From contig NZ_CP159342.1 of NCBI RefSeq assembly GCF_040499845.1, forward strand, positions 124,001 to 188,000: 64,000 nucleotides of DNA, given 5' to 3'. Position 1 is the first letter of the stretch. Each line of letters starts with the position of its first letter. Source of the DNA: Micromonospora sp. CCTCC AA 2012012. Lineage in GTDB: Bacteria; Actinomycetota; Actinomycetes; Mycobacteriales; Micromonosporaceae. Below the pieces are notes generated by a model. The model had not been told where the DNA came from. It saw only the letters and a program-made list of their open reading frames with translations, and did no database searches. The translations under genes and the position numbers were made by a program. Below, piece after piece: positions 8,687-16,165 of this stretch.

Positions 8687-9265
8687 TCAGTGGTGGTGCT
8701 GGTGGTCGGCGTGCGGCTGCTCCGGCCCGGTCGGGGTGCACCGTTCGGGCGGGATCTCCCGGACCACGGCCCGGTCCACCCAGTCCGTGGCCCCGGTGCG
8801 GTTGATCCGCACCTCGGCCCGGTCCGCCCGCAGGTCCAGCACGACCGCCTGCTCGCCCACCGGCACCGTCCCGCCGCCGAACGGTACGGCGCAGGTCGGC
8901 GGCGGACCCACCAGATGCACCCCGCCGCGCAGGAAGAAGTCGTCCAGCCAGCCCCGCGTCGGCGGGCCCTCCACGGTGCGGACCCGCAGCCAGGAGCCGC
9001 GTACCTCTTCCACGCGGGCGAGGGTGCCGTCGGGCACCTGCCCGACCTCGGCCGCGTCCGCCGCCGGCCGGTCCCGCAGCGCCACCCGCTCGACGGCGAG
9101 CAGGCCGTGGTCGTCCCGGCCGCTCACCAGCACGAGCCGGCCGTCCCCGGTGGCGGCCCGGGCCGGCGGCGCGGAGAGCGACCCGCCGCCGGTGGCCGCC
9201 GCCGTGCCGACCAGGGCCAGCAGCAGTGTCGCGCCGGCCAGGACACCCCGCATCCGGGGCGTCAC
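8687..9265 (-). CDS. Secreted SH3-like protein with His-rich C-terminus
   Basis: 192 aa from a GTG at 9265 whose GTGA overlaps the stop of the preceding metallo-beta-lactamase gene; an ATG at 9253 is the alternative. The signal peptide (MRGVLAGATLLLALVGTAAA) is cleaved near APPARA. The mature region contains an SH3b-like stretch (VALRDRPAADAAEVGQVPDG then VEEVRGSWLRVR) followed by WLDDFFLRGG and one cysteine pair. The chain ends HADHQHHH, a run of histidines that could bind metal. No catalytic motif is visible. Tight coupling to the secreted hydrolase suggests a shared extracellular function. Confidence 0.75.
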   Translation of the reverse strand: MTPRMRGVLAGATLLLALVGTAAATGGGSLSAPPARAATGDGRLVLVSGRDDHGLLAVERVALRDRPAADAAEVGQVPDGTLARVEEVRGSWLRVRTVEGPPTRGWLDDFFLRGGVHLVGPPPTCAVPFGGGTVPVGEQAVVLDLRADRAEVRINRTGATDWVDRAVVREIPPERCTPTGPEQPHADHQHHH

Positions 9266-10998
9266 GGGCAGGTCGTGGGGTTGGCGGTGCCCTTGGTGAC
9301 GGCGGCGGAGATGGTGCCGCACCAGGTGCCCCCGTCGCCGGCACGGTGGAAGACCTTGTCGTACTGGGTGGAGCCGAGCGACCAGGAGTAGCTGTCGTAG
9401 ACGGTCTCCACGCCACTGGCGATCTTCAGGAAGCGGACCGATTCGGCACCGGTGTTGTTGAGGAAGCCGCTCGGGATGTCCATCACCCAACGGCCGCCGG
9501 CCGGGATGGTGGTGCCGGCCGGGATCTGCCGGGGCGTACCGCCGCCACCGGCGACGTCGTCCACGTACAGGCCGCTGACGTCGACGGCGGAGGTGGTCGG
9601 GTTGTAGAGCTCCACCCACTCGGTGCCGGTGCCGGAGGGGGCCATCAGCACCTCGTTGACCTTCACCCGGGTCGGGTCCCCGCCGGTCCCGCCGCTGCCG
9701 CCGCCGGTCCGGGTGGTGTACGTGCGGCTACCCGCGTCGTACGTGACCGTGAAGCCGGCGCCGCCGCCGGTGGTGAAGAGGTGCACGGTCCCGTCGTGGT
9801 TGAACGTGCCGGAGTAGTTGATCGCCGCGCCGGTGGTGTCGGTGGTGTCGCACGGGTCGTTGGCGAGGTAGATGTCGGCGCCGACGGCCCGGAACGCGTC
9901 CAGGGTGCGGTTGCCCGGGTGGCCGTACGAGTTGGTGCCGCAGGAGATGAAGCCGACCTGCGGGGTGGTCGCCTTCAGGTAGGTGTCGGACGAGGAGTGC
10001 GCCGAACCGTGGTGGTTGGCGCGCAACGCGTTGACCGCACCCATCTTCGTGGCGAGCAGCGCCTCGATGTTGTTGTAGGTGTAGCCGTTGGCGCTGGTGG
10101 TCCACTCGCCGTCGCTGTCCCCGGCGGTGGCGTACACGAACGGCCCGAACGCGGTCCGGACGCCGATCGAGTAGTCGTTCTCGCTGGGCGGGCTGGCGTC
10201 GGCGGTGTGGTCGCCGCTGACCGTGGTCACCCCGTCCGCCTGCTTGATGTCCTTGCCGTTCGCCTCGACCACGGCCGAGGTGACCCCGGTGCCGAGGTCG
10301 AAGGTGGGCCACGCGGCGCTGTTGGTGATCCGCTGGACCTTGCCGGCGATGTTGGCCCGGTCGGCCTGCGCGGCGGGCCCGTACAGCCAGCACATCCAGC
10401 GGACGGCAGTGGTCGAGGTGGTCCCCGCGTTGTGGTACGCGACCTCGTTGCTCGGCGTGGTGGAGGTGCCCGGGTCGCAGTCGCCGTCACCGTTGGCGTC
10501 GGCCCAGACGCCGCCGTCGTGGTCGTAGAGGGCGCCGACGGTGAAGCCGAGGCCGCCGCTGGCGGTCGGGGCGAGCAGTTGGTAGAGGCCGTTGCCGTAC
10601 TTCGTGGTGTCGTTGGGGTTGGCCGCGTAGCCGATGTGGTCCAGGTGGTGGTGGGAGGCCAGCACGTAGTCCAGGTGCACCGGTCCGGTGGCGACGCCGC
10701 AGATGCTGCGGATCTGCGCCGCCACCTTCGTCGCGTTGGTGTTCGTGGTGGAGTTGAAGGCGGTCTCGCCGAGGTCCACCAGCATGGTCCGGCCGGTCGG
10801 ACCGACGATGAGCTGGGAGTCGCCCTGCTCCACATCGAACCAGTAGATGTTGAACTCGCCCTGCCGCCAGGTGCCGGCGGTGGAGCAGTGCGGGGCGTCG
10901 GCGACGGCGGCGGACGCGGCGGGCGGGGTGACGAGCGCGGCGGTGGCCGCGAGCAGAAGCCCCGCTGTCAGCAGCGGAACGGGACGGGGACGACGCAC
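9262..10998 (-). CDS. Secreted ComEC-like metallo-beta-lactamase-fold hydrolase with lamin-tail domain
   Basis: 578 aa with a clear signal peptide (cleavage near residue 30, AASAAVA). The ComEC/Rec2-type metallo-beta-lactamase domain spans about 45-420: the metal motif HHHLDH (H116, H118, D120, H121), a later AGDSDGEW and ANHHGSAHSSS supply the remaining ligands. A Gly/Thr linker leads to a lamin-tail-like beta domain at about 445-578 (VKVNEVLMAP, EWVELYNPT, SGLYVDD). Lamin-tail domains accompany secreted nucleases and other surface hydrolases, so an extracellular nuclease or phosphodiesterase is plausible but unproven. It is followed by the coupled His-tailed protein gene. Confidence 0.85.
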   Translation of the reverse strand: MRRPRPVPLLTAGLLLAATAALVTPPAASAAVADAPHCSTAGTWRQGEFNIYWFDVEQGDSQLIVGPTGRTMLVDLGETAFNSTTNTNATKVAAQIRSICGVATGPVHLDYVLASHHHLDHIGYAANPNDTTKYGNGLYQLLAPTASGGLGFTVGALYDHDGGVWADANGDGDCDPGTSTTPSNEVAYHNAGTTSTTAVRWMCWLYGPAAQADRANIAGKVQRITNSAAWPTFDLGTGVTSAVVEANGKDIKQADGVTTVSGDHTADASPPSENDYSIGVRTAFGPFVYATAGDSDGEWTTSANGYTYNNIEALLATKMGAVNALRANHHGSAHSSSDTYLKATTPQVGFISCGTNSYGHPGNRTLDAFRAVGADIYLANDPCDTTDTTGAAINYSGTFNHDGTVHLFTTGGGAGFTVTYDAGSRTYTTRTGGGSGGTGGDPTRVKVNEVLMAPSGTGTEWVELYNPTTSAVDVSGLYVDDVAGGGGTPRQIPAGTTIPAGGRWVMDIPSGFLNNTGAESVRFLKIASGVETVYDSYSWSLGSTQYDKVFHRAGDGGTWCGTISAAVTKGTANPTTCP

Positions 10999-11147
10999 TG
11001 TTGGCCTCCGAGGTACCGGTGGGCGGCGCGCTGGTTCACGCCGGGACGGGACACTCGCAGTGACAGGCGTCGATAACGCGACTGTGGGGTTTCAGATCGG
11101 TAACGGCCGCGCGGCGATTCGCTCACCGGCCGCCCCCGGTGGACGGA

Positions 11148-11393
11148 TCACCGGGCCCTCGCCCAGGTGACGAAGCGCTCGGTCAGCTCCTGTGCGGCGG
11201 CGCCGCCGTGCAGGGCGTCGAGTTCCACCGTGGCCTCGGCCAGGAGCGTGCCGAGGTGGATCAGCAGCGCGATGCGGTCCTCGCGATACTCGCCGAGCAG
11301 CGCCAGCCGGGCCGGGGAGCACGGCCACGCGGCTCCGCACACCCGGCACCGCCAGGACGGACGCGCCGCGACGTGCGGCCGGTAGCGGGGCAT
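11148..11393 (-). CDS. Small 'flavin reductase'-named Micromonosporaceae protein
   Basis: 81 aa from an ATG at 11391-11393 that overlaps the upstream stop as TGATG. The N-terminus has a two-cysteine knuckle (WRCRVCGAAWPC) followed by helices (EYREDRIALLIHLGTLLAEA). Short proteins like this recur beside DUF5753/DUF397 cassettes in Micromonospora and are often labelled flavin reductase in databases. I see no flavin-binding motif and regard that name as unsupported. A small zinc-binding or structural role is equally possible. Confidence 0.65.
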   Translation of the reverse strand: MPRYRPHVAARPSWRCRVCGAAWPCSPARLALLGEYREDRIALLIHLGTLLAEATVELDALHGGAAAQELTERFVTWARAR

Positions 11394-11599
11394 CAGCGGT
11401 CGTCCGCGCCGCTGCGCGGGCTCGGCAACCAGCGACCGCCGTTCGCCCGCCACTCCTGCGCCCGGGTCAGTCGGCCCGGGCGTCCCGGGCCGTCGACCGG
11501 GAAGACCTCCGTCGGGGCGGTCGCCCACGTCGGCCGTTCGTTCGGGGTACGCCGGGGCAGCGGCGCCGGGCGGTGGCAGCGCCAGAATCTGAGTCGCAC
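11393..11599 (-). CDS. Small basic hypothetical protein
   Basis: 68 aa starting at a GTG (11599) preceded by GGAGG at good spacing. The sequence starts RLRFWRCHRPAPLPRR and ends RANGGRWLPSPRSG; it is basic, proline-rich and lacks a recognisable fold. It is translationally coupled (TGATG) to the 81-aa gene downstream and divergent from the DUF5753 regulator. I know of no function. The good ribosome-binding site and the coupling are the evidence that it is real. Confidence 0.55.
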   Translation of the reverse strand: MRLRFWRCHRPAPLPRRTPNERPTWATAPTEVFPVDGPGRPGRLTRAQEWRANGGRWLPSPRSGADDR

Positions 11600-11812
11600 G
11601 TGGTCCTCCGTCGCAGGTGGAATGGGGGCGTCGACGAACCTCGCGGTGCGTCGACGCCCCCGGCCTGGTTCCGCCCCCGTCGGTGTCCCGGGAGCGGTTC
11701 CGCTGCGTGACAGTCTGCTGAGCAGGCGACTACGGTGGGAGGTCCCGCGCGCCGACGACCAGCGCGTACGCCCTGCGACCCCACCCGGTACGACGATGTA
11801 CGGAGGCTGTCC

Positions 11813-12616
11813 GTGGACCGCTCGTCCATGCTGGACCACTTCGCGGAGGAGCTACGCCTCGCGCGGGCCGGCAACGGCATGTCGCAGACGGCGCTGGCCG
11901 AGGCGCTGAGCTATTCGGGTGCCCTGGTCGCCAAGGTGGAGACCTGCGAACGCCGGCCGAGCCTCGACTTCGCCCGCCGCTGCGACACCGTCTTCAGGGC
12001 GGACGGCCGGTTCGAACGCATCCAGCGACGCATCAGCCGCGAGACCGTGGTGCCCTGGTTCCGCGACTGGGCCGGCATCGAGCAGGAAGCGACCGCGCTG
12101 CGCTGGTACGAGCCGATGTGCGTGCCCGGTCTGCTCCAGACCGAGGATTACGCCCGTGCGCTGCTGTCCGGCGGCGGGTTGTTCGGGGCGGACGAGATCG
12201 AGCAGCAGGTGACCACCCGGCTCGATCGTCAAGCCGTGCTCACCCGCGACCGGCCACCGCTGCTCAGTGTGGTCCTGGACGAGTACGTCCTGCGCCGTCG
12301 GATCGGCGGCGCCGAGTTGATGCGTGAGCAGTTGGGACATCTGGTGAAGCTGGGCTCCACGTTGCCGCGAGTCAGGATTCACGTCGTGCCGGCCTCAGCC
12401 GGCGCATATCCCGGCCTGGCCGGGCACTTCGTGATCGCCACCTCCCCGGCGGGAGAGGACGTCGCCTACCTCGAAGGGCAGCGCCACGGGCAGGCGGTCG
12501 ACCGGCCCGAGTTCGTGCAGCAGATGGTCGAGGTGTGGGAGTCGATCCGCGGTGAGGCACTATCGCAGCAGCAGTCCCTCGACCTGATGACGGAGGTGGC
12601 GGAGACATGGACCTGA
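11813..12616 (+). CDS. XRE-family helix-turn-helix regulator with DUF5753 domain
   Basis: 267 aa from a GTG at 11813 preceded by GGAGG; the frame is open further upstream, but that part is not protein-like. The N-terminal XRE helix-turn-helix (MSQTALAEALSYSGALVAKV, about residues 22-42) is followed by a long DUF5753 domain (WFRDWAGIEQEATALRWYEP and the GLLQTEDYARALL motif). This architecture is abundant in Streptomyces and Micromonospora and usually paired with a DUF397 gene, as here (12607-12807, overlapping by 10 nt). DNA binding is expected. Physiological targets are unknown, and such pairs have been proposed to behave like toxin-antitoxin or developmental regulator modules. Confidence 0.93.
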   Translation: MDRSSMLDHFAEELRLARAGNGMSQTALAEALSYSGALVAKVETCERRPSLDFARRCDTVFRADGRFERIQRRISRETVVPWFRDWAGIEQEATALRWYEPMCVPGLLQTEDYARALLSGGGLFGADEIEQQVTTRLDRQAVLTRDRPPLLSVVLDEYVLRRRIGGAELMREQLGHLVKLGSTLPRVRIHVVPASAGAYPGLAGHFVIATSPAGEDVAYLEGQRHGQAVDRPEFVQQMVEVWESIRGEALSQQQSLDLMTEVAETWT

Positions 12617-12807
12617 CCGGCGCCCGCTGGCGCAAGAGCACCCGCAGCAGTGGCCAGGGCGGCGCCTGCGTCGAGGTGGCCGACAACCTGCCCGGCGCGG
12701 TCGCCGTACGCGATTCGAAGGACCCGCGCGGACCGGTGCTGACCTTCGGCCCCGACGCCTGGCGGGCCTTCGTCGCGGCAGTCGCCGCGGCACCGTCCCG
12801 GGGCTGA
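12607..12807 (+). CDS. DUF397 domain protein
   Basis: 66 aa, essentially one DUF397 domain: WRKSTRSSGQGGACVEVA at residues 8-25, then VAVRDSKDPRGPVLTF and W-AFVAAV near the end. The start codon lies within the 3' end of the DUF5753 gene (10-nt overlap), so the two are co-translated. The family is named but not biochemically defined; it is consistently encoded beside DUF5753 regulators and is best described as their small partner. Confidence 0.92.
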   Translation: MDLTGARWRKSTRSSGQGGACVEVADNLPGAVAVRDSKDPRGPVLTFGPDAWRAFVAAVAAAPSRG

Positions 12808-12816
12808 GGGCGGCCG

Positions 12817-13134
12817 TCAGCGGACCGGTCGGTAGCGGACGTTCACGACCGCGGTGGGCGCGCCGTCGCCGACCCGGTGGAGGCGGACCGGCACCCCGCC
12901 CGGGTTGTCGTAGAGGCGGATGCCGGCACCGAGCAGGACCGGTGCGACGTGCAGGTCGATCTCGTCGATCAGGCCCAGTTCGAGGAGCTGACGGCCGATG
13001 CTCGGCGAGAAGACCTCCAGGTTCCGGCCGCCGGCCGCCGCCAGCCCGATCCGCACCGCCTCGGCCGGCCCGCAGTTCAGGAACGTGACAGGAACGCCGA
13101 CCGGCCGCCGGAGCCGGTGGAAACGCGACGACAC
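12817..13134 (-). pseudogene. Truncated RibD C-terminal/dihydrofolate reductase-like remnant
   Basis: The last ~90 residues match the C-terminal half of RibD-C/DHFR-like reductases: AAAGGRNLEVFSPSIGRQLLE, then LIDEIDLHVAPVLLGAG and RLYDNPGGVPVRL. Family members are about 180-200 aa; the N-terminal NADPH-binding half is missing. The 15 residues before the match (SSRFHRLRRPVGVP) look unrelated. No upstream frame restores the rest. It therefore looks like a deletion remnant lying just before the ABC permease promoter region. Confidence 0.7.
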
Positions 13135-13162
13135 GACCGGGTCGCCGGTCGTAGGGTGACCG

Positions 13163-13196
13163 ACGGTCTGTCGTACCCCCGGGGTAGGAAGACCGT
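13163..13196. promoter_or_regulatory. 34-bp dyad, probable operator upstream of the ABC permeases
   Basis: A nested inverted repeat: outer ACGGTCT (13163-13169) with AGACCGT (13190-13196), and inner TACCCC (13174-13179) with GGGGTA (13181-13186) around a single central C. The one-base centre is too tight for an RNA hairpin, so a protein-binding operator (for example TetR-type) is more likely. It sits six bases before the GGGGGAGG ribosome-binding site of the permease at 13215. Confidence 0.45.
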
Positions 13197-13214
13197 GGAG
13201 CGGGGGAGGTCGAG

Positions 13215-14009
13215 ATGAGCGTGGCGGAGCGGGCCCGGCCGGCGTTGCCGCGGGTGCCGGCGCTGGCGGTGCTCGCGCACTACCTGACGGGCTACCGGCG
13301 CACCTGGCGGGCGAGCGTCTTCTCGTCGTTCCTGCTGCCGACGCTCACCGTGCTCGGCTTCGGGCTCGGCGTCGGTGCCTACGTGGACCAGGGCGTGGGC
13401 GGCGTGCGTTACCTGGACTGGCTGGTGCCGGGCCTGATCGCCTCGACCGCCCTCCAGGTGGCGATCGGCGAGTCGACCTGGCCGGTGCACAGCAACTTCC
13501 GCTGGATCAAGACCTACTTCGCGCAGGTCGCGGCCCCGCTGCGGGTCGGCGACATCGTTGCCGGCCACCTCGGCTTCGTGCTGTTCCGGGTGCTCACCAG
13601 CACGGCCGCGTTCCTGGTGGTGACCGCGCTGTTCGGGGCGCTGCGGTCACCGTGGGCGGTGGCCACCCTGCCGGTGGTGCTGCTGCTCTGCGTCGCGGTG
13701 ACCCTGCCGACCTTCGCGTTCAGCGGGTGGGCGCCCAGCGACAGCTACCTCGCCCTGCTCTTCCGCTTCGCGGTGATCCCGATGACGCTCTTCGCCGGGG
13801 TGTTCTTCCCGGTCGAGTCGCTGCCGGTGGGGCTGCGCTGGCTGGCGTACGCGACCCCGCTCTGGCACGGCGTCGACCTGTGCCGGGCGGCGGCGCTCGG
13901 GGTGCCGCCGCAGTGGTCGGTCGTGGGCCACCTGCTCTATCTCACCGCCTGGGCCGTGGCCGGTTGGCTGCTGGCCCGGCACGTGTTCCGTCGCACGCTC
14001 GTCGTCTAG
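13215..14009 (+). CDS. ABC-2 type transporter permease
   Basis: 264 aa from an ATG with the strong ribosome-binding site GGGGGAGG. Six membrane segments are visible, including SVFSSFLLPTLTVLGFGLGV and the conserved ABC-2 late region MTLFAGVFFPVESLPVGLRW, LAYATPLWHGVDLCR. It belongs to the DrrB/NodJ group. The next permease starts 12 bp after its stop, so the two form a heteromeric channel in one operon. Neither is adjacent to an ATPase; the DrrA-type ATPase at 7705-8637 is the likeliest partner. Substrate unknown. Confidence 0.92.
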   Translation: MSVAERARPALPRVPALAVLAHYLTGYRRTWRASVFSSFLLPTLTVLGFGLGVGAYVDQGVGGVRYLDWLVPGLIASTALQVAIGESTWPVHSNFRWIKTYFAQVAAPLRVGDIVAGHLGFVLFRVLTSTAAFLVVTALFGALRSPWAVATLPVVLLLCVAVTLPTFAFSGWAPSDSYLALLFRFAVIPMTLFAGVFFPVESLPVGLRWLAYATPLWHGVDLCRAAALGVPPQWSVVGHLLYLTAWAVAGWLLARHVFRRTLVV

Positions 14010-14021
14010 GGGAGGGATGTC

Positions 14022-14831
14022 GTGGTCGGTCTCGTCCTGCCCCGGCTGGTCAGCTTCGAGGGGGCGCCCCGGCGCTCGGCCTCGGTGGCCGAGCGCAACT
14101 TCACGTCGCTGCGCAGCGCGTACTGGCTGGTCTTCATCTCCGGTTTCTTCGAGCCGGTGCTCTATCTCTTCTCCATCGGCGTCGGGGTGGGCGCGCTGGT
14201 CGGTGACCTCACCCTCCCCGGCGGCCAGGTCGTCTCGTACGCCGCGTTCGTGGCCCCGGCGATGCTGGCCTCGTCGGCGATGACCGGCGCGCTGGCGGAG
14301 ACCACCTTCAACTTCTTCGGCAAGATGAAGTACATGAAGCTGTACGACGGGATCATCGCGACCCCGGTGCAGCCGTTCGAGATCGCGCTCGGCGAGCTGG
14401 GCTGGGCGATGATCCGGGGCAGCCTCTATTCCGGGGCCTTCCTGGTGGTGATGGTCGTCATGGACCTGACCAGCGCGGGGCGGGCGCTGACCGCATTCCC
14501 GGCTGCGGTGCTGGTCGGCTTCGCCTTCGGCGCGCTCGGCATGGCCGTCTCCACCTTCATGCGCAGCTGGCAGGACTTCGACCTGATGGGCTCGGCCCAG
14601 TTCACCCTCTTCCTCTTCTCCGGCACCTTCGTTCCCGCCCAGGCCTATCCGGCGCTGCTGCGCTGGGTGGTCGAGGCGAGCCCGCTCTATCGGTCGGTGC
14701 ACCTGATCCGGGGTGTCTCGATCGGCGCGGCCCACTGGTCGTGGCTGCTCGACGTGGCGTACCTGCTGCTCATGACGGCTCTGGGGCTTTTCGTGGCCTC
14801 CCGACGGATGGGACGTCTGCTGTACAAGTAG
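14022..14831 (+). CDS. ABC-2 type transporter permease (second subunit)
   Basis: 269 aa from a GTG preceded by GGGGAGGG. Six hydrophobic segments, and the ABC-2 hallmark FLFSGTFVPAQAYPALLRWV followed by ASPLYRSVHLIRG. It resembles the product of 13215-14009 and is encoded right behind it, as in DrrB/NodJ-like exporters with two different permease subunits. The gene ends 63 bp before the BrkB start, so the latter could be co-transcribed. Confidence 0.92.
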   Translation: MVGLVLPRLVSFEGAPRRSASVAERNFTSLRSAYWLVFISGFFEPVLYLFSIGVGVGALVGDLTLPGGQVVSYAAFVAPAMLASSAMTGALAETTFNFFGKMKYMKLYDGIIATPVQPFEIALGELGWAMIRGSLYSGAFLVVMVVMDLTSAGRALTAFPAAVLVGFAFGALGMAVSTFMRSWQDFDLMGSAQFTLFLFSGTFVPAQAYPALLRWVVEASPLYRSVHLIRGVSIGAAHWSWLLDVAYLLLMTALGLFVASRRMGRLLYK

Positions 14832-14894
14832 GTGGTTAACCGTCGGCTCCCGCGGGGCATGTCCAGGGGTGACGCCGACGACGAGGGAGGGGCG

Positions 14895-15971
14895 ATGGCC
14901 TCCGACGAGACTTCCGCCCGTAGCGGGCACGACCGGGACTCCTCCGGTGCGGTCGATGCCCGGGACCGGGTGCACGTGCCGGCCGGTCGCGGACGTAACC
15001 GCGGCCCGGTCGGGCCGGACGAGGGGCCGGACAGCCCCACCGAGCTGCCGGGCAGCGGGTGGAAGGCGGCGCTGAAGCGCACGGTCAAGGAGTTCCAGGA
15101 CGACAGCCTGACCGACTGGGCCGCCGCCCTCACCTACTACGGCGTGCTCTCCATCTTCCCCGGCATGCTGGTGCTGATCTCGGTGCTCGGCCTGCTCGGC
15201 ACCAGTGCCACCGAAGGCGTCAAGGACACCGTCAACCAGGTGGTGCCCGAGGACAACATCAAGAAGATCATCGAGACCGCCATCGACCAGGCGGGTGCCT
15301 CCGGCGGGCTGGCCAGCATCGCCGCGATCATCGGTGTGCTCGCCGCGTTCTGGTCGGCCTCCGGCTACATCGCCGCCTTCATGCGCGCCTCGAACAGCAT
15401 CTACGACGTGCCGGAGGGGCGACCCATCTGGAAGACCCTGCCGATCCGGCTCGGGGTGACCGCGCTGGTCGGCGTGCTGCTGCTGGCGGCCGCGGTGATC
15501 GTGGTCTTCACCGGCGGCCTGGCCGAGCAGGTCGGCAGCGCGATCGGCCTGGGCTCGACCGCGGTGACGGTGTGGAACATCGCCAAGTGGCCGGTGCTGC
15601 TGCTCCTGGTCAGCCTGATGTTCGCCATCCTCTACTGGGCGTCGCCGAACGCCCGGCACGGTGGGTTCCGCTGGGTCAGCCCGGGCGGCATCCTCGCCGT
15701 GGTGATCTGGCTGGTGATCTCCGGCCTCTTCGCCCTCTACGTCAGTAACTTCGCCTCCTACAACAAGACCTACGGGGCGCTGGCCGGTGTGATCGTCTTC
15801 CTGGTCTGGCTCTGGCTGAGCAACATCGCCATCCTGCTCGGCGCGGAGTTCGACGCCGAGCTGGAACGCGGCCGGGCGATCGAGGCCGGGCACTCGGCCG
15901 AGGAGGAGCCGTACGTCGAGCTGCGCGACGACCGCAAGCTCAAGAAGAAGCGCAACGCCGCCGGTCACTGA
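14895..15971 (+). CDS. YihY/BrkB-family inner membrane protein
   Basis: 358 aa from an ATG (14895) with GAGGGAGGGG upstream. A disordered charged N-terminus of about 50 residues leads into the YihY/BrkB domain: WKAALKRTVKEFQDDSLTDW, the conserved AAALTYYGVLSIFPGML, and SAFMRASNSIYDVPEGRP-type and YGALAGVIVFLVWLWLS signatures, with six membrane segments. The C-terminus is basic (KLKKKRNAAGH). The family was once called 'ribonuclease BN' in error; it is a membrane protein of unclear function, possibly a transporter or lipid-related. A 14-bp hairpin follows. Confidence 0.9.
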   Translation: MASDETSARSGHDRDSSGAVDARDRVHVPAGRGRNRGPVGPDEGPDSPTELPGSGWKAALKRTVKEFQDDSLTDWAAALTYYGVLSIFPGMLVLISVLGLLGTSATEGVKDTVNQVVPEDNIKKIIETAIDQAGASGGLASIAAIIGVLAAFWSASGYIAAFMRASNSIYDVPEGRPIWKTLPIRLGVTALVGVLLLAAAVIVVFTGGLAEQVGSAIGLGSTAVTVWNIAKWPVLLLLVSLMFAILYWASPNARHGGFRWVSPGGILAVVIWLVISGLFALYVSNFASYNKTYGALAGVIVFLVWLWLSNIAILLGAEFDAELERGRAIEAGHSAEEEPYVELRDDRKLKKKRNAAGH

Positions 15972-15985
15972 CCGCGACCGTGTCC

Positions 15986-16019
15986 CGTCCGCCCCGCCGC
16001 GCCCGCGGCGGGGCGGACG
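15986..16019 (+). terminator. Terminator hairpin after the BrkB-family gene
   Basis: CGTCCGCCCCGCCGC and its complement form a perfect 15-bp stem around a 4-nt loop, 14 bases after the stop at 15971. It isolates the upstream operon from the prenyl synthase gene. Confidence 0.75.
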
Positions 16020-16165
16020 CGTGTCCGGCGTCGGGACCGGGCGCGGCCGAACCCGGCGACGGCACCACGGTCCACCGACCGGCTCCGCGGGGTATGGTCA
16101 GCCATGGATGCCGACCGGCTCGGAGGCCGCCCCGGCCCGGCACCGGCAGGCGCCCGGGAGGCGCC

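Noticed and set aside
13647..15968. A long minus-strand open frame over the ABC permease and BrkB genes
   Set aside because: Composition is dominated by Asp, Gly, His and Gln as expected for the antisense shadow of membrane-protein genes; no ribosome-binding site or motif.
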